DNA of 64,000 nucleotides from the NCBI RefSeq assembly GCF_018343715.1, contig NZ_JAGYPL010000002.1, positions 566,364-630,363 of the forward strand, in the 5' to 3' direction. The position numbers and the translations under genes were made by a program. The DNA is from Bacillus sp. FJAT-49711. Its GTDB lineage: Bacteria; Bacillota; Bacilli; Bacillales; Bacillaceae_C. Below are positions 1-8,539 of this stretch, in pieces; the stretch's first letter is position 1, and each line of letters begins with the position of its first letter. The notes under the pieces are model-generated. The model made no database searches, had not been told where the DNA came from, and worked only from the letters and a program-made list of their open reading frames with translations.

Positions 1-497
1 ATATTACCTCTTTTATTCCCTTCATGACGATAGGGGGAGTGCCGATTACGCTGCAAGCGTTCTTTGCTGTATTAGCGGGAGCGTTTTTAGGGAGTCGTCT
101 TGGTGCAATTTCGATGGCAGTTTATATGTTTATTGGTCTTGTGGGTGCTCCGGTATTTGCTAAGTTTATGGGAGGGCCTGCCCAAATCCTTAACCCAACA
201 TTCGGATTTATTCTATCTTTTATTTTAACGGCATATGTAACAGGGAAAGTCATTGAAAAAAATAACAAGCTTCATTCTTTTATTATCGCGGCTTTAATCG
301 GAACTATCGTAAGCTATTTAATTGGAACGAATTTAATGTATGTAGCTTATAAAGTGTGGGCAGCTGCTCCGTCTGCATTTTCTTATAAGGTAGCTTGGGT
401 GTGGATGGCTGTTCCATTTCCAAAAGATATGTTTCTTGCCGTTTTGGCGGGGATGTTTGCTCATAGAATGCATAAGATTGTGAAAAGGTCTTATTAG
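1..497 (+). CDS. bioY: BioY biotin transporter substrate-binding subunit (5' end outside window)
   Basis: Membrane S component of an energy-coupling factor biotin transporter. The reading frame is already open at base 3 and reads through the first in-frame ATG at 24, so the N-terminus is missing. What remains holds about five hydrophobic segments, with the BioY-like stretch GGVPITLQ followed by GSRLGAISMAVYMFIGLVGAPVF. The C-terminus is short and basic (HRMHKIVKRSY). bioB starts 11 bases downstream, so uptake and synthesis of biotin are probably one transcript. Any BirA operator would lie upstream of the window. Confidence 0.93.
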   Translation, partial: ITSFIPFMTIGGVPITLQAFFAVLAGAFLGSRLGAISMAVYMFIGLVGAPVFAKFMGGPAQILNPTFGFILSFILTAYVTGKVIEKNNKLHSFIIAALIGTIVSYLIGTNLMYVAYKVWAAAPSAFSYKVAWVWMAVPFPKDMFLAVLAGMFAHRMHKIVKRSY

Positions 498-508
498 GTG
501 GCTTAAAT

Positions 509-1516
509 ATGATTAAATTTGATCATTTAGCAGAAAAAGTCTTGGCAGGAAAAGAACTCACGGACGAAGAAGCATTATCTGTTTTACAATGTCCTGACGA
601 AGAACTGTTAACGTTGTTGCATGCAGCCTTTCAAGTACGTAAACATCACTATGGAAAAAAAGTAAAATTGAATATGATCATCAATACGAAATCGGGTTTA
701 TGCTCTGAAAACTGTGGTTACTGCGCTCAGTCCATCGTTTCGAAGGCTCCGATTGAAAAATACTCGATGATGAAAAAAGATGAAATCATAGCAGGCGCCA
801 AAAGAGCGGCACAGTTGAATGCGGGAACATACTGCATTGTCGCAAGCGGCAGGGGACCGGCTCATCGTGAATTAGAGATTGTCGCTAGCGCAGTGAAGGA
901 AATAAAAGAGGAATACAAACATTTGACGATTTGTGCTTGTCTTGGAATTTTGAAGCCCGAACAAGCTGCGAGATTGAAAGAGGTTGGGGTAGACCGATAC
1001 AATCATAATATCAACACATCTAGTAACCATCATTCGAATATTACAACGTCGCATACATACGAAGACAGAGTTAATACAGTGGGAATTGTTAAAAAGTCAG
1101 GTATCTCACCGTGCTCGGGTGTCATTATTGGCATGAAAGAATCGCTTGAAGATGTCATTGATATGGCTCGCAGTTTGAGAATCTTGGATGCAGATTCAAT
1201 TCCAATTAACTTTTTGCATGCAATTGACGGGACGCCACTTGAGGGTACGAACGAATTGAACCCACGATATTGCCTAAAAGTGTTATGCTTGTTCCGATTT
1301 ATGAATCCCACAAAAGAAATCAGGATTTCCGGAGGACGTGAAGTGAATTTAAAAAGCTTGCAGCCACTCGGTTTGTTTCCCGCCAACTCTATTTTTATCG
1401 GAGATTACTTAACGACAGAAGGGCAGGCTGGATTGGTAGATAAGCAAATGTTAGAGGATATGGGATTTGAAGTTGATTTAGAGCCATTAAATCGAGAAAT
1501 AGCAAAAGCTTTATAA
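509..1516 (+). CDS. bioB: Biotin synthase BioB
   Basis: Radical SAM enzyme that inserts sulfur into dethiobiotin, the last step of biotin synthesis. The 335-residue length is normal for the family. The radical-SAM cluster motif CSENCGYC (CxxxCxxC) lies near residue 66. The YNHNINTS region and the late RISGGRE stretch are typical of BioB. An AGGTGG ribosome binding site sits 8 bases before the ATG. The gene follows bioY closely. The other bio genes are not in the window, so the cell either has them elsewhere or salvages dethiobiotin. Confidence 0.97.
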   Translation: MIKFDHLAEKVLAGKELTDEEALSVLQCPDEELLTLLHAAFQVRKHHYGKKVKLNMIINTKSGLCSENCGYCAQSIVSKAPIEKYSMMKKDEIIAGAKRAAQLNAGTYCIVASGRGPAHRELEIVASAVKEIKEEYKHLTICACLGILKPEQAARLKEVGVDRYNHNINTSSNHHSNITTSHTYEDRVNTVGIVKKSGISPCSGVIIGMKESLEDVIDMARSLRILDADSIPINFLHAIDGTPLEGTNELNPRYCLKVLCLFRFMNPTKEIRISGGREVNLKSLQPLGLFPANSIFIGDYLTTEGQAGLVDKQMLEDMGFEVDLEPLNREIAKAL

Positions 1517-1522
1517 AGATGA

Positions 1523-1547
1523 ACAGACCCACAGCATGTGGGTCTGT
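1523..1547. terminator. Hairpin between convergent bioB and membrane gene
   Basis: A perfect 11-base stem (ACAGACCCACA / TGTGGGTCTGT) with a GCA loop lies just after bioB. It is not followed by a T run on the plus strand, so its role as a terminator is uncertain. A related CCCACAGGATGTGGG hairpin occurs in the repeat at 56.15 kb, so this may be a fragment of that repeat family. Confidence 0.5.
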
Positions 1548-1597
1548 CAACGTGTATGGCTTACTGGATTTCACTTTACGAACTCTAAGGCAAACGT

Positions 1598-2236
1598 TCA
1601 AAATTTGAAAATCGTCCCAATCACAAACAGTATGATTAGAAGTAAAACAAACAACAAATAGTAGATTGTAAATCTCCTAATGACCGTAAAGCGAATATTA
1701 GAATTAAGCGCGTAATGAACGGCCGATAATCCGGCAAGCAAACCCATTATGAGAAACCATGGTTCGTAAAAGAAAAGATCCCATAACGCTAAGCTTTGAG
1801 TGTTCAATTGTATCCATCCAGGGAAATCGATAGTAATGATGCGGGACAAAAAGAATGCCTTAGTCAGTATTCCACTTACAGCATGTGCAAGTAAAAAAGC
1901 TGTACCAATTAAGGTAGGGGTTAGCATGATAAGCGGGTGGATTTTCCTTCCACTTATCACCGGCATCCAGCGAGGAACAACTTTTCCCCATGGTTTGACT
2001 AGACCTAGTAAGCAAAAACCACAGAACATAATCACAACTCCAGCGATGTAGCTGGCCATTGATAATGCTTTCGGATCTTCAAATTGGCCATTCATAGAAA
2101 TAATTCCACCACCCGCAGCTTCCAAAAATCGGACGAAGACCGCGTATAAAATTGCCCAAGTACATCCGACATAAGCAGGCCACACTGAGTTTCTTAAAAA
2201 GTGTTCGAGTGCTGTTTTCTCTTTAAATTTGGACAT
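1598..2236 (-). CDS. Multi-pass membrane protein of unknown function
   Basis: A 212-residue protein with about four to five transmembrane helices. The first helix region (NSVWPAYVGCTWAILYAVFVRFLEAAGG) resembles the start of the neighbouring 364-residue membrane protein, so the two may be related by duplication. An internal KVVPRWMPVISGRKI stretch also matches EIFPRWFPFIGGKKV in that neighbour. Its ATG overlaps the 3' end of the upstream gene by 14 bases, so the two are translationally coupled. It lies downstream of a two-component system on the same strand. No enzymatic motif was recognised. DUF3995-like proteins are one possibility. Confidence 0.75.
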   Translation of the reverse strand: MSKFKEKTALEHFLRNSVWPAYVGCTWAILYAVFVRFLEAAGGGIISMNGQFEDPKALSMASYIAGVVIMFCGFCLLGLVKPWGKVVPRWMPVISGRKIHPLIMLTPTLIGTAFLLAHAVSGILTKAFFLSRIITIDFPGWIQLNTQSLALWDLFFYEPWFLIMGLLAGLSAVHYALNSNIRFTVIRRFTIYYLLFVLLLIILFVIGTIFKF

Positions 2237-3317
2237 ACTCGTTTTGCCTTTTCATAGTCGGTTTATGGATAAGGTTTTTTTCGCCTCTTCCACAATAAGA
2301 GCATCGACCGCGTCTACGATAATAGTAAGCAATAGTAGACAACCCAAGAGTTACACCCCATGGACCCCAGAAAACCATTGGTCCAACCGCCCCCCACAAT
2401 TGCTCAAAAATGATGCTTTCGGTTGTAGTAAAGTGCAAGGCTAAGCTGAAAAATTGGAACGTAAAAACAAATCCAGCAGAGGTAACTGCAAGCGCCACTA
2501 TAGTAGCCGGAATAACAGCAAGCATAATGGGAACTTTTTTTCCGCCAATAAACGGGAACCAACGTGGAAAGATCTCGCCCCATTTTTGAATCAAACCGAG
2601 AGTAAGGATACTGCCACCTACGCATAAAAATCCGAATGCCCATTCTGTAAATCGTGCCGCAGCATTCAATGTTGAAAAGTCTGCTAGGAATTGTGAACTT
2701 ACTCCCAGCGGAATATTAAGTGCCCAAGCAAAACGCGTGATAGCATATGGAATAGGTGCAAGAGCTGCGATAATGGTAAGTAATTTACCTATTCGCACCA
2801 ATAAGAACGTTCCTTCATTCTCTGTTCTTCCGCAATATTCACATGCATTACGGGTTTTTCGCTGATAAGCTACTGCGGTTAACATCCAAAGAAGTGCCCC
2901 TATAATACAAATAATTTGATTCCCCATTTGCCAGTTGAAGGCGAATTTAAATAGAAATGCGTACGCCATAGCCGCAATCAGATTGATATCCGGAATAAAA
3001 AGAATTAAGCTAATGGCAAAGCTCCAAGAATAGCCGATTAAGAGCCAATGAGGGATGGGGGCCTTTTTATTGCTTTGCATGATAAGGCCAAAACAAACTC
3101 CTAAGAGACAAAGAATCACGAATAGAACACCACCTTCTGCTTGGGAAAGATAGGTAAGCATGGCAGCGAATAAATGATCATCGCTTCTTTCCAGTTGAAA
3201 TGGGTACCCCGTTCCTCCTAACAGCCAATATAGGTGCATACTTCCGTACAACAAGGACCAGATGACGGCAAGATATCCAATCCATTGAGGCCAACGCTTG
3301 AAAATTAATTTCGACAT
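2223..3317 (-). CDS. Multi-pass membrane protein with two CxxC knuckles, DUF3995-like
   Basis: About 364 residues with roughly eight to nine transmembrane helices. The start is set at the ATG at 3317, which has AAAGG nine bases upstream. A TTG three codons earlier touches that site. The N-terminus has MHLYWLLGGTGYPF, reminiscent of DUF3995. Two short cysteine motifs, CEYCGRTENEG in the middle and CSYCGRGEKN near the C-terminus, look like zinc or redox knuckles at the ends of two repeated halves. The gene lies 135 bases downstream of the sensor kinase and overlaps the next membrane gene. The two-component system may control it. Function unknown. Confidence 0.75.
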   Translation of the reverse strand: MSKLIFKRWPQWIGYLAVIWSLLYGSMHLYWLLGGTGYPFQLERSDDHLFAAMLTYLSQAEGGVLFVILCLLGVCFGLIMQSNKKAPIPHWLLIGYSWSFAISLILFIPDINLIAAMAYAFLFKFAFNWQMGNQIICIIGALLWMLTAVAYQRKTRNACEYCGRTENEGTFLLVRIGKLLTIIAALAPIPYAITRFAWALNIPLGVSSQFLADFSTLNAAARFTEWAFGFLCVGGSILTLGLIQKWGEIFPRWFPFIGGKKVPIMLAVIPATIVALAVTSAGFVFTFQFFSLALHFTTTESIIFEQLWGAVGPMVFWGPWGVTLGLSTIAYYYRRRGRCSYCGRGEKNLIHKPTMKRQNEYVQI

Positions 3318-3413
3318 ATCGAACAACCTTTCTTTTTGTTAATGGATAGGGTGAACAACAAATAACCCTGCTTTCATACTAACCAGCGAAGGTTAATAAA
3401 AAGGTAGGGTTCA

Positions 3414-3435
3414 GTTTAAATTTCGTTTAATTTTC
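3414..3435. promoter_or_regulatory. Direct repeat, possible response-regulator operator
   Basis: GTTTAAATTTC is followed immediately by GTTTAATTTTC, two 11-base direct repeats with one difference. OmpR/PhoB-family regulators bind direct repeats with this 11-base period. The site lies between the kinase gene and the membrane gene, about 100 bases ahead of the latter's start, where its own promoter would be. The regulator assignment is inference. Confidence 0.35.
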
Positions 3436-3460
3436 TTAGAGAAAATTTTCGCCTAATATA

Positions 3461-4807
3461 TTAAAGAACTGTTTCGTAAAGAAAAATGGTTGTTCCTTCT
3501 GATGTACTAATCATATCCCAAGTAAGATCCATTTCCTGAAGCATCAGTTCAACAATGGAAAGACCGATTCCTGCACCTTTTTCGTTTGAGCCGCCATCCA
3601 TGCCCGGTCCTTTGTCATCAATTCTAACTATCAGTTTTCCGTCTTTTTCTTCGGAATAGATGCCTACGTGTTTTCCGGAATTCGCATGTCTAATGATGTT
3701 TTGAAAAAGATTATCTAATATTCGAGTTAACCAATGTGGATCGATATTCCACAACACGGACTTTTCCAGTAAATGAATCTTTACGTCGAAACCTTCTTTT
3801 TCAAATATCGGATACCAGCTCGCGACAGAAGTACGCAATACCCGATGCACATCCGTTTTGCTTTTTTGCATCGGGTATTTACCCGCTGACAATAAAGTAA
3901 AGGAAAGGAGATTGTCGAGCAGCGCGCTTAACATATCCACCTTATTTTCAATTAAAAGGAGGGAATCCTTTCCATTTGGAGAAAGGTCTTCTTTTTGTAA
4001 AGAATGGGCATGTCCTCGGATTGTAGTAAGCGGCGTCCTCAAATCATGAGAAATATTAGCGATCAACTGCTTTCTGAGTGCTTCTTCCTCTTGTTCCCGC
4101 TTCCTGCTGTTCATTAGATCATCAATCATATGATTAAAGGCTTGCCCCAACTGGCCGATTTCATCTAATTTTCGGATTATAACCTTTTCGGGAATTCCAC
4201 TTGCGCCGACGGTAGTCATAGCATTTTGAAGCTTAACGAGACGTTTCCGAATTTTAGAGAAAAACAGCCATGATATACCGAGAAACAAAGTGAACACTGC
4301 AATGCCGTAGACCATAAAATATTTGTCATCGATAAAGTTTGCCGACAATGGTTCCGTAAGTTCGGATGGTATCTGAAATACCATAAAGCCTTGACTTGGG
4401 TCATCGCCAATATATTCAATGATCGTATAGGGGCCACTCCCAGTACTATTTTTCATAAACTGTATCGTCCTGGCTTCTGTCCATTGTTCCGGAATGCTCT
4501 GTTTTCCAATGGACAGCTTTGTTTTTCCAGTAGCGTCAACCCAGAAGATTTCAACTTTAGGATACTCTTTTGTTAATGCACGAAGCTTTTTGTTAATCTT
4601 GTCCTCGTTTTCTCCATTTAGCTTGAGGGCTTCCGTGTGCCACATTTGTTCAAACTTTTTCGTATCTATATAGTTCGCTCTCAGTTTCATATCTTCATTA
4701 AAAAAAATGGAGGGAATATAATAGATTGGTATGACGAATGGCCACAGTAATAACGCAACTGCAATAATAAACAAATATCTTGCGAGTAAAGAATGATGTA
4801 ATTTCAT
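3461..4807 (-). CDS. Sensor histidine kinase (HAMP, HisKA, HATPase)
   Basis: Membrane sensor kinase of 448 residues. A first helix (about residues 10-30) and a second one (about 165-185) flank an extracellular sensor region of some 130 residues. A HAMP linker follows, then HisKA with the phospho-acceptor in ISHDLRTPLTT, then an ATPase domain with DKGPGMDGG and GAGIGLSIVE. Its start overlaps the response regulator stop by four bases (ATGA), so the pair is co-translated. No known Bacillus system could be assigned from the sensor domain. The downstream membrane proteins are candidate targets. Confidence 0.93.
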   Translation of the reverse strand: MKLHHSLLARYLFIIAVALLLWPFVIPIYYIPSIFFNEDMKLRANYIDTKKFEQMWHTEALKLNGENEDKINKKLRALTKEYPKVEIFWVDATGKTKLSIGKQSIPEQWTEARTIQFMKNSTGSGPYTIIEYIGDDPSQGFMVFQIPSELTEPLSANFIDDKYFMVYGIAVFTLFLGISWLFFSKIRKRLVKLQNAMTTVGASGIPEKVIIRKLDEIGQLGQAFNHMIDDLMNSRKREQEEEALRKQLIANISHDLRTPLTTIRGHAHSLQKEDLSPNGKDSLLLIENKVDMLSALLDNLLSFTLLSAGKYPMQKSKTDVHRVLRTSVASWYPIFEKEGFDVKIHLLEKSVLWNIDPHWLTRILDNLFQNIIRHANSGKHVGIYSEEKDGKLIVRIDDKGPGMDGGSNEKGAGIGLSIVELMLQEMDLTWDMISTSEGTTIFLYETVL

Positions 4808-5472
4808 TGTTTCACCCTGTAGCCGATTCCTCGGATGGTTTCAATAATTTGAGGGTTGCTCGGATCTTCCTCGATTTTTTCGCGAAGGTGTCGAATATGC
4901 ACCATTAGTGTTTTATCTCCATCTAAATACGGATTTTCCCATATGGCTTCGTATATTTGTTCTTTCGTTAAAATCTGATTCGGATGACGAAGCAAATACT
5001 TGAAAATAAAAAATTGCTTCGCAGTCAAGGGAATTTCAGTATTTGTTCTTACATCCAAAACTCGGTTTTCAGGTATGTATATTCGTAGGTGTGAGAGCTG
5101 TATAAATGGAGCGGAGATCTTTTCAAATCGTCTTAATAATACTTCCACCCGGGCGGCAAGCTCGTCGGGATGAAAGGGTTTTGTCACGTAGTCATCAGCA
5201 AAATGGAGGCCTTGGAGCTTATCATCGATTGAGGTTCTAGCTGAAAGTAAAAGTATTGGTGTGGTAGGATGCTCTTTTTTCAGGCGCTGGCCTATCGAAA
5301 ATCCATCCAAACCCGGCAACATGATATCTAGAATGACGAGGTCCATTTCATTCATTTGTTCTATAGCACCTTCACCTGACTTCAGCCATGTCACATTATA
5401 ACCTCGATCCGATAAATCTTTATGTAGCCACGAGCCAATTTCCGTGTCATCCTCAATATATAAAATATTCAT
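4804..5472 (-). CDS. OmpR-family response regulator
   Basis: A 222-residue response regulator. The N-terminal receiver domain has IEDD acidic residues, the phosphorylation site in VILDIMLPGLDG and the conserved lysine in YVTKPFHPDEL. The C-terminal winged helix (about 125-222) ends with the usual VHIRHLREKIEE and TIRGIGYRV motifs. It is the first gene of the minus-strand unit and is divergent from the cold-shock gene. The kinase follows with a four-base overlap. Confidence 0.95.
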   Translation of the reverse strand: MNILYIEDDTEIGSWLHKDLSDRGYNVTWLKSGEGAIEQMNEMDLVILDIMLPGLDGFSIGQRLKKEHPTTPILLLSARTSIDDKLQGLHFADDYVTKPFHPDELAARVEVLLRRFEKISAPFIQLSHLRIYIPENRVLDVRTNTEIPLTAKQFFIFKYLLRHPNQILTKEQIYEAIWENPYLDGDKTLMVHIRHLREKIEEDPSNPQIIETIRGIGYRVKQ

Positions 5473-5716
5473 TTCATCGCATCCTCAGTTTCTTTTTAAT
5501 TATAATAATAGTGTATCCTTTTGCAAATTTGGATTTCAAGAATCAAATGGAAAAATGAAAAGATAAATAAGACCTTTTTAGTAAAAGTTTCATATGTTCT
5601 TTTTCTAACCATCGATAATAGAATGAGCTTATAAAAATGATTTTCTATAAACGCCTTGTTATTTTATATGAAAGATGGTAATATTAGTTTTAAGCTTAAT
5701 ATATATTAAATCTTAT

Positions 5717-5776
5717 AATTCACATGTTTTTACGGATTATATTGTTGATAATATTATCCGTAAAAGCATGTGAATT
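5717..5776 (+). promoter_or_regulatory. Very long hairpin in the cold-shock gene leader
   Basis: Bases 5717-5745 pair with 5748-5776, about 29 base pairs, with one T-T mismatch (5738/5755) and two G-T pairs. The outer arm is AATTCACATG / CATGTGAATT and the middle is TTTTACGGAT / ATCCGTAAAA. A short T run follows (TTTTTGTTT). The structure ends 46 bases before the start codon. It could be an attenuator or thermosensor in the leader, or a protein-binding palindrome between the divergent genes. Confidence 0.6.
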
Positions 5777-5822
5777 TTTGTTTATATCGCTATTAAGTAA
5801 CAAATTTTTGGAGGTTTTAATT

Positions 5823-6023
5823 ATGAACCAAGGTACAGTAAAATGGTTTAACGCAGAAAAAGGTTTTGGCTTTATCGAAGTTGAAGGTGGAGAAGACGTA
5901 TTCGTACATTTCTCAGCAATCACTGGCGATGGCTTCAAAACTCTTGAAGAAGGTCAAAAAGTTAGCTTTGAAATCACTCAAGGCAACCGCGGCGACCAAG
6001 CAGCTAACGTTGTTAAATTATAA
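5823..6023 (+). CDS. Cold-shock protein, CspA/CspB family
   Basis: A 66-residue single cold-shock domain that binds single-stranded RNA and DNA and acts as an RNA chaperone. The sequence has both nucleic-acid motifs, KGFGFIEV (RNP1) and VFVHFS (RNP2), and begins [15 protein letters not shown] lies 8 bases before the ATG at 5823. The longer in-frame reading from 5724 is not protein-like and runs through the leader hairpin, so it was rejected. A terminator follows directly, so the gene is monocistronic. Which paralogue (cspB, cspC or cspD) cannot be told. Confidence 0.96.
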   Translation: MNQGTVKWFNAEKGFGFIEVEGGEDVFVHFSAITGDGFKTLEEGQKVSFEITQGNRGDQAANVVKL

Positions 6024-6034
6024 TTGATAAAGAG

Positions 6035-6068
6035 GCATTGAGGAGTAATACTCTTCAATGCTTTTTTT
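6035..6068 (+). terminator. Intrinsic terminator of the cold-shock gene
   Basis: GCATTGAGGAGT pairs with ACTCTTCAATGC (one G-T pair), followed by seven T residues. It lies 11 bases after the stop codon. Confidence 0.9.
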
Positions 6069-6141
6069 ATTTTACGAAGTCATTTGGCAAATCTAATATG
6101 CTATTATTTAATTAATTCGTTTTTTAAAAAGGGGGAGTTGA

Positions 6142-7509
6142 ATGAATTTATACGAGAATCTACGTGCTTTGCTAGAACAACATAAAGTTTCCATCAATGA
6201 AACGATTCTAAGATATCATTCAGGCGATGAATCTCATCATGCGAAGATTGAACCGGATGTAGTAGTTTTTCCAGAGTCTACAGAGGATGTACAAAAAATA
6301 GTCACCTTTGCGAATGAACATAGAGTCTCGCTAGTCCCTTATGGAGCTGGCTCTGGTCTTGAAGGACAAGCCATTCCGATTAAAAAGGGAATTTCGATCA
6401 GCTTTGAACGAATGGCAAGCATTATTGAAATAAAGCCGGAAGATTTGACTGTGACGGTACAACCAGGAATGACACGCCTCAAATTAAATGAGGAATTGAA
6501 GAAATACGGTTTATTTTTCCCTGTAGATCCAGGAGCGGATGCTTCTATTGGAGGAATGGCGGCAACGAATGCTAGTGGTACACTTGCGGTCAGGTACGGA
6601 GTGATGCGGGATCAGATTTTGAACATGGAGGTTGTGCTCGCAGATGGGCGTATCATCGAAACGGGCAGCATGGCAAAGAAATCATCTTCTGGATATCATT
6701 TAAACGGTCTTTTCATCGGTTCAGAAGGTACATTAGGGATCTTTACAAAAATCATATTAAAGCTCCACGGTATTCCCGAAAATATAACAGCTGCCCGTTG
6801 TACTTTTCCAACGATTAGAAGCTGCGTTGATGCTGCGGCGGCAATATTGACGGCAGGAATTCCGATAGCAAGAATAGAATTAGTAGATGCAAGGAGCATT
6901 AAACAAGTCAATCATTTCAGTGAAACAGACTTCCCAGAAGAACCTTCGCTTTTTCTTGAATTCCATGGTAATCAATCAGGAAATGAAGAGGATATTGACT
7001 TTGTACAAACAATCGTCAAAGACATGGGATGCAGTAGTTTTGTATTTGAAACAGATTCTTTAAAACGTGCGCATTTATGGAAGGCGCGGCATGATCTCCA
7101 TTATGCTTTTAGCCATAGCTATCCAAACCTTTCTATTCTAAGCACGGATGTGTGTGTTCCAATCTCTAAACTACCGGAAATTGTTGAATATACACGTAAT
7201 CAATTAGATACATATGGATTGGATGGAGGAGTTCTCGGACATGTGGGAGATGGAAACTTTCATACTGCCTTGTTGTATAATCCCCATGATCCAGAGGAAA
7301 TAGCAAAATCAAATCAGTTTAATAGAGATTTGGTATCATATGCTTTGAGTGTAGGAGGAACTTGCACTGGAGAACATGGAGTAGGGATTGGAAAAATTAA
7401 ATTTCAAAAGGAAGAGCACGGTCCGGCATTAGATGTGATGGTGTCCATTAAGAAATTGTTCGATCCAAACGATATTCTAAACCCGGGTAAAATATTTCCT
7501 TATAATTGA
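6142..7509 (+). CDS. FAD-binding oxidase, GlcD / D-lactate dehydrogenase family
   Basis: A 455-residue flavoprotein that should oxidise a 2-hydroxy acid such as glycolate or D-lactate. The N-terminal FAD-binding half contains VPYGAGSGLEGQ and GADASIGGMAATNASG. The C-terminal FAD-oxidase domain has the HVGDGNFH motif and ends with FDPNDILNPGKIF, typical of GlcD. AAGGGGGAG precedes the ATG. No iron-sulfur GlcF partner is adjacent, so it probably acts alone, as many Bacillus members do. The substrate cannot be fixed from sequence. Confidence 0.9.
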   Translation: MNLYENLRALLEQHKVSINETILRYHSGDESHHAKIEPDVVVFPESTEDVQKIVTFANEHRVSLVPYGAGSGLEGQAIPIKKGISISFERMASIIEIKPEDLTVTVQPGMTRLKLNEELKKYGLFFPVDPGADASIGGMAATNASGTLAVRYGVMRDQILNMEVVLADGRIIETGSMAKKSSSGYHLNGLFIGSEGTLGIFTKIILKLHGIPENITAARCTFPTIRSCVDAAAAILTAGIPIARIELVDARSIKQVNHFSETDFPEEPSLFLEFHGNQSGNEEDIDFVQTIVKDMGCSSFVFETDSLKRAHLWKARHDLHYAFSHSYPNLSILSTDVCVPISKLPEIVEYTRNQLDTYGLDGGVLGHVGDGNFHTALLYNPHDPEEIAKSNQFNRDLVSYALSVGGTCTGEHGVGIGKIKFQKEEHGPALDVMVSIKKLFDPNDILNPGKIFPYN

Positions 7510-7690
7510 AAGCGAATTCATTTCGAAAGGCTATTTTCTAAAGGTTGTTTTTTTGTAATATGCAATTCCGGAAGTAGAGGCTTTTATTAGGCTAGTTTGA
7601 AAAAAACAATTTTAAGTCAATAAGTTTTTCATCACGTAGCAACAATATTTAGGAAAAGAACTTTATAAATAGAAAGTGAGATGTTAAAAA

Positions 7691-8539
7691 ATGAATAAAA
7701 ATGAGCGTCTCTTAATCTTGCATGCGGATGATTTTGGAATGTGCCATGCTACGAATCAAGCAATTATTAAACTTTTGGATGAAGGCTCCATCTCTTCAAC
7801 AACCTTAATGGTCAATTGCCCGTGGTCGACAGAAGCAGCAAATGCAGCAAGAAATAATCCGAATTTTGATGTAGGCGTACATCTAACGTTGACGAGTGAA
7901 TGGGATCGTTATAAATGGGGGCCAGTCAATCTTAATGGGAATGTTGAGACATTAGTAAATGAATTAGGCTATTTTCCTCCTAATTTAGAAAAGGTGGCAC
8001 TTGCGGATCGTGAGCAAGTACGAGAAGAAATCGTAGCCCAAATCGAAAAGGCCATTCAATTGGGAGTAGATCCCACCCATCTTGATAGCCATATGGGCGC
8101 ATATTTATTTTTTATGGATATTCATATTGAGGTCGCAGCAGAATATAATTTACCGCTTCGTTTTACGAAAAATCCTCCATCTGGTTTTCATGTTGAAACA
8201 ATGGAAGAACTCATACAATTAGCGGACAGTAAAGGTGTATTATATCCCGATCAAGTTATTGGACTGCCTTTTTGGCTAAATGAAGGTGACGGATATGAAG
8301 CATCCCGGCAAAACGCTATAGATATATTGAAAAGCTTACAAGCAGGGATTACGGAACTACTTTTTCATCCATCGTATGAATCCGAAGAATTAAAAGCAAT
8401 TACGGATACATGGCAAGCAAGACAATATGAGTTTGATATTTTTAGAGATCCAGAAGTAAAAAAAGTGCTTAAAGAGGAAAATATTAAAGTAATTGGTTGG
8501 AAGGAACTTCGTGAAATGCAGAGGGGGAATAAGCGATGA
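7691..8539 (+). CDS. ChbG/YdjC-family carbohydrate deacetylase
   Basis: A 282-residue member of the YdjC family, whose characterised members remove acetyl groups from chitooligosaccharides. The metal-binding motifs are visible: HADDFGMC near residue 10, THLDSHMG near 140 and LFHPSY near 225. It has no signal peptide, so it acts in the cytoplasm. The downstream serine hydrolase overlaps it by four bases, which suggests joint action on one substrate. The true sugar substrate is unknown. Confidence 0.88.
   Translation: MNKNERLLILHADDFGMCHATNQAIIKLLDEGSISSTTLMVNCPWSTEAANAARNNPNFDVGVHLTLTSEWDRYKWGPVNLNGNVETLVNELGYFPPNLEKVALADREQVREEIVAQIEKAIQLGVDPTHLDSHMGAYLFFMDIHIEVAAEYNLPLRFTKNPPSGFHVETMEELIQLADSKGVLYPDQVIGLPFWLNEGDGYEASRQNAIDILKSLQAGITELLFHPSYESEELKAITDTWQARQYEFDIFRDPEVKKVLKEENIKVIGWKELREMQRGNKR

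Noticed and set aside
5724-5822. In-frame N-terminal extension of the cold-shock protein
   Set aside because: It runs through the leader hairpin, and the GGAGG site and family start are at 5823.
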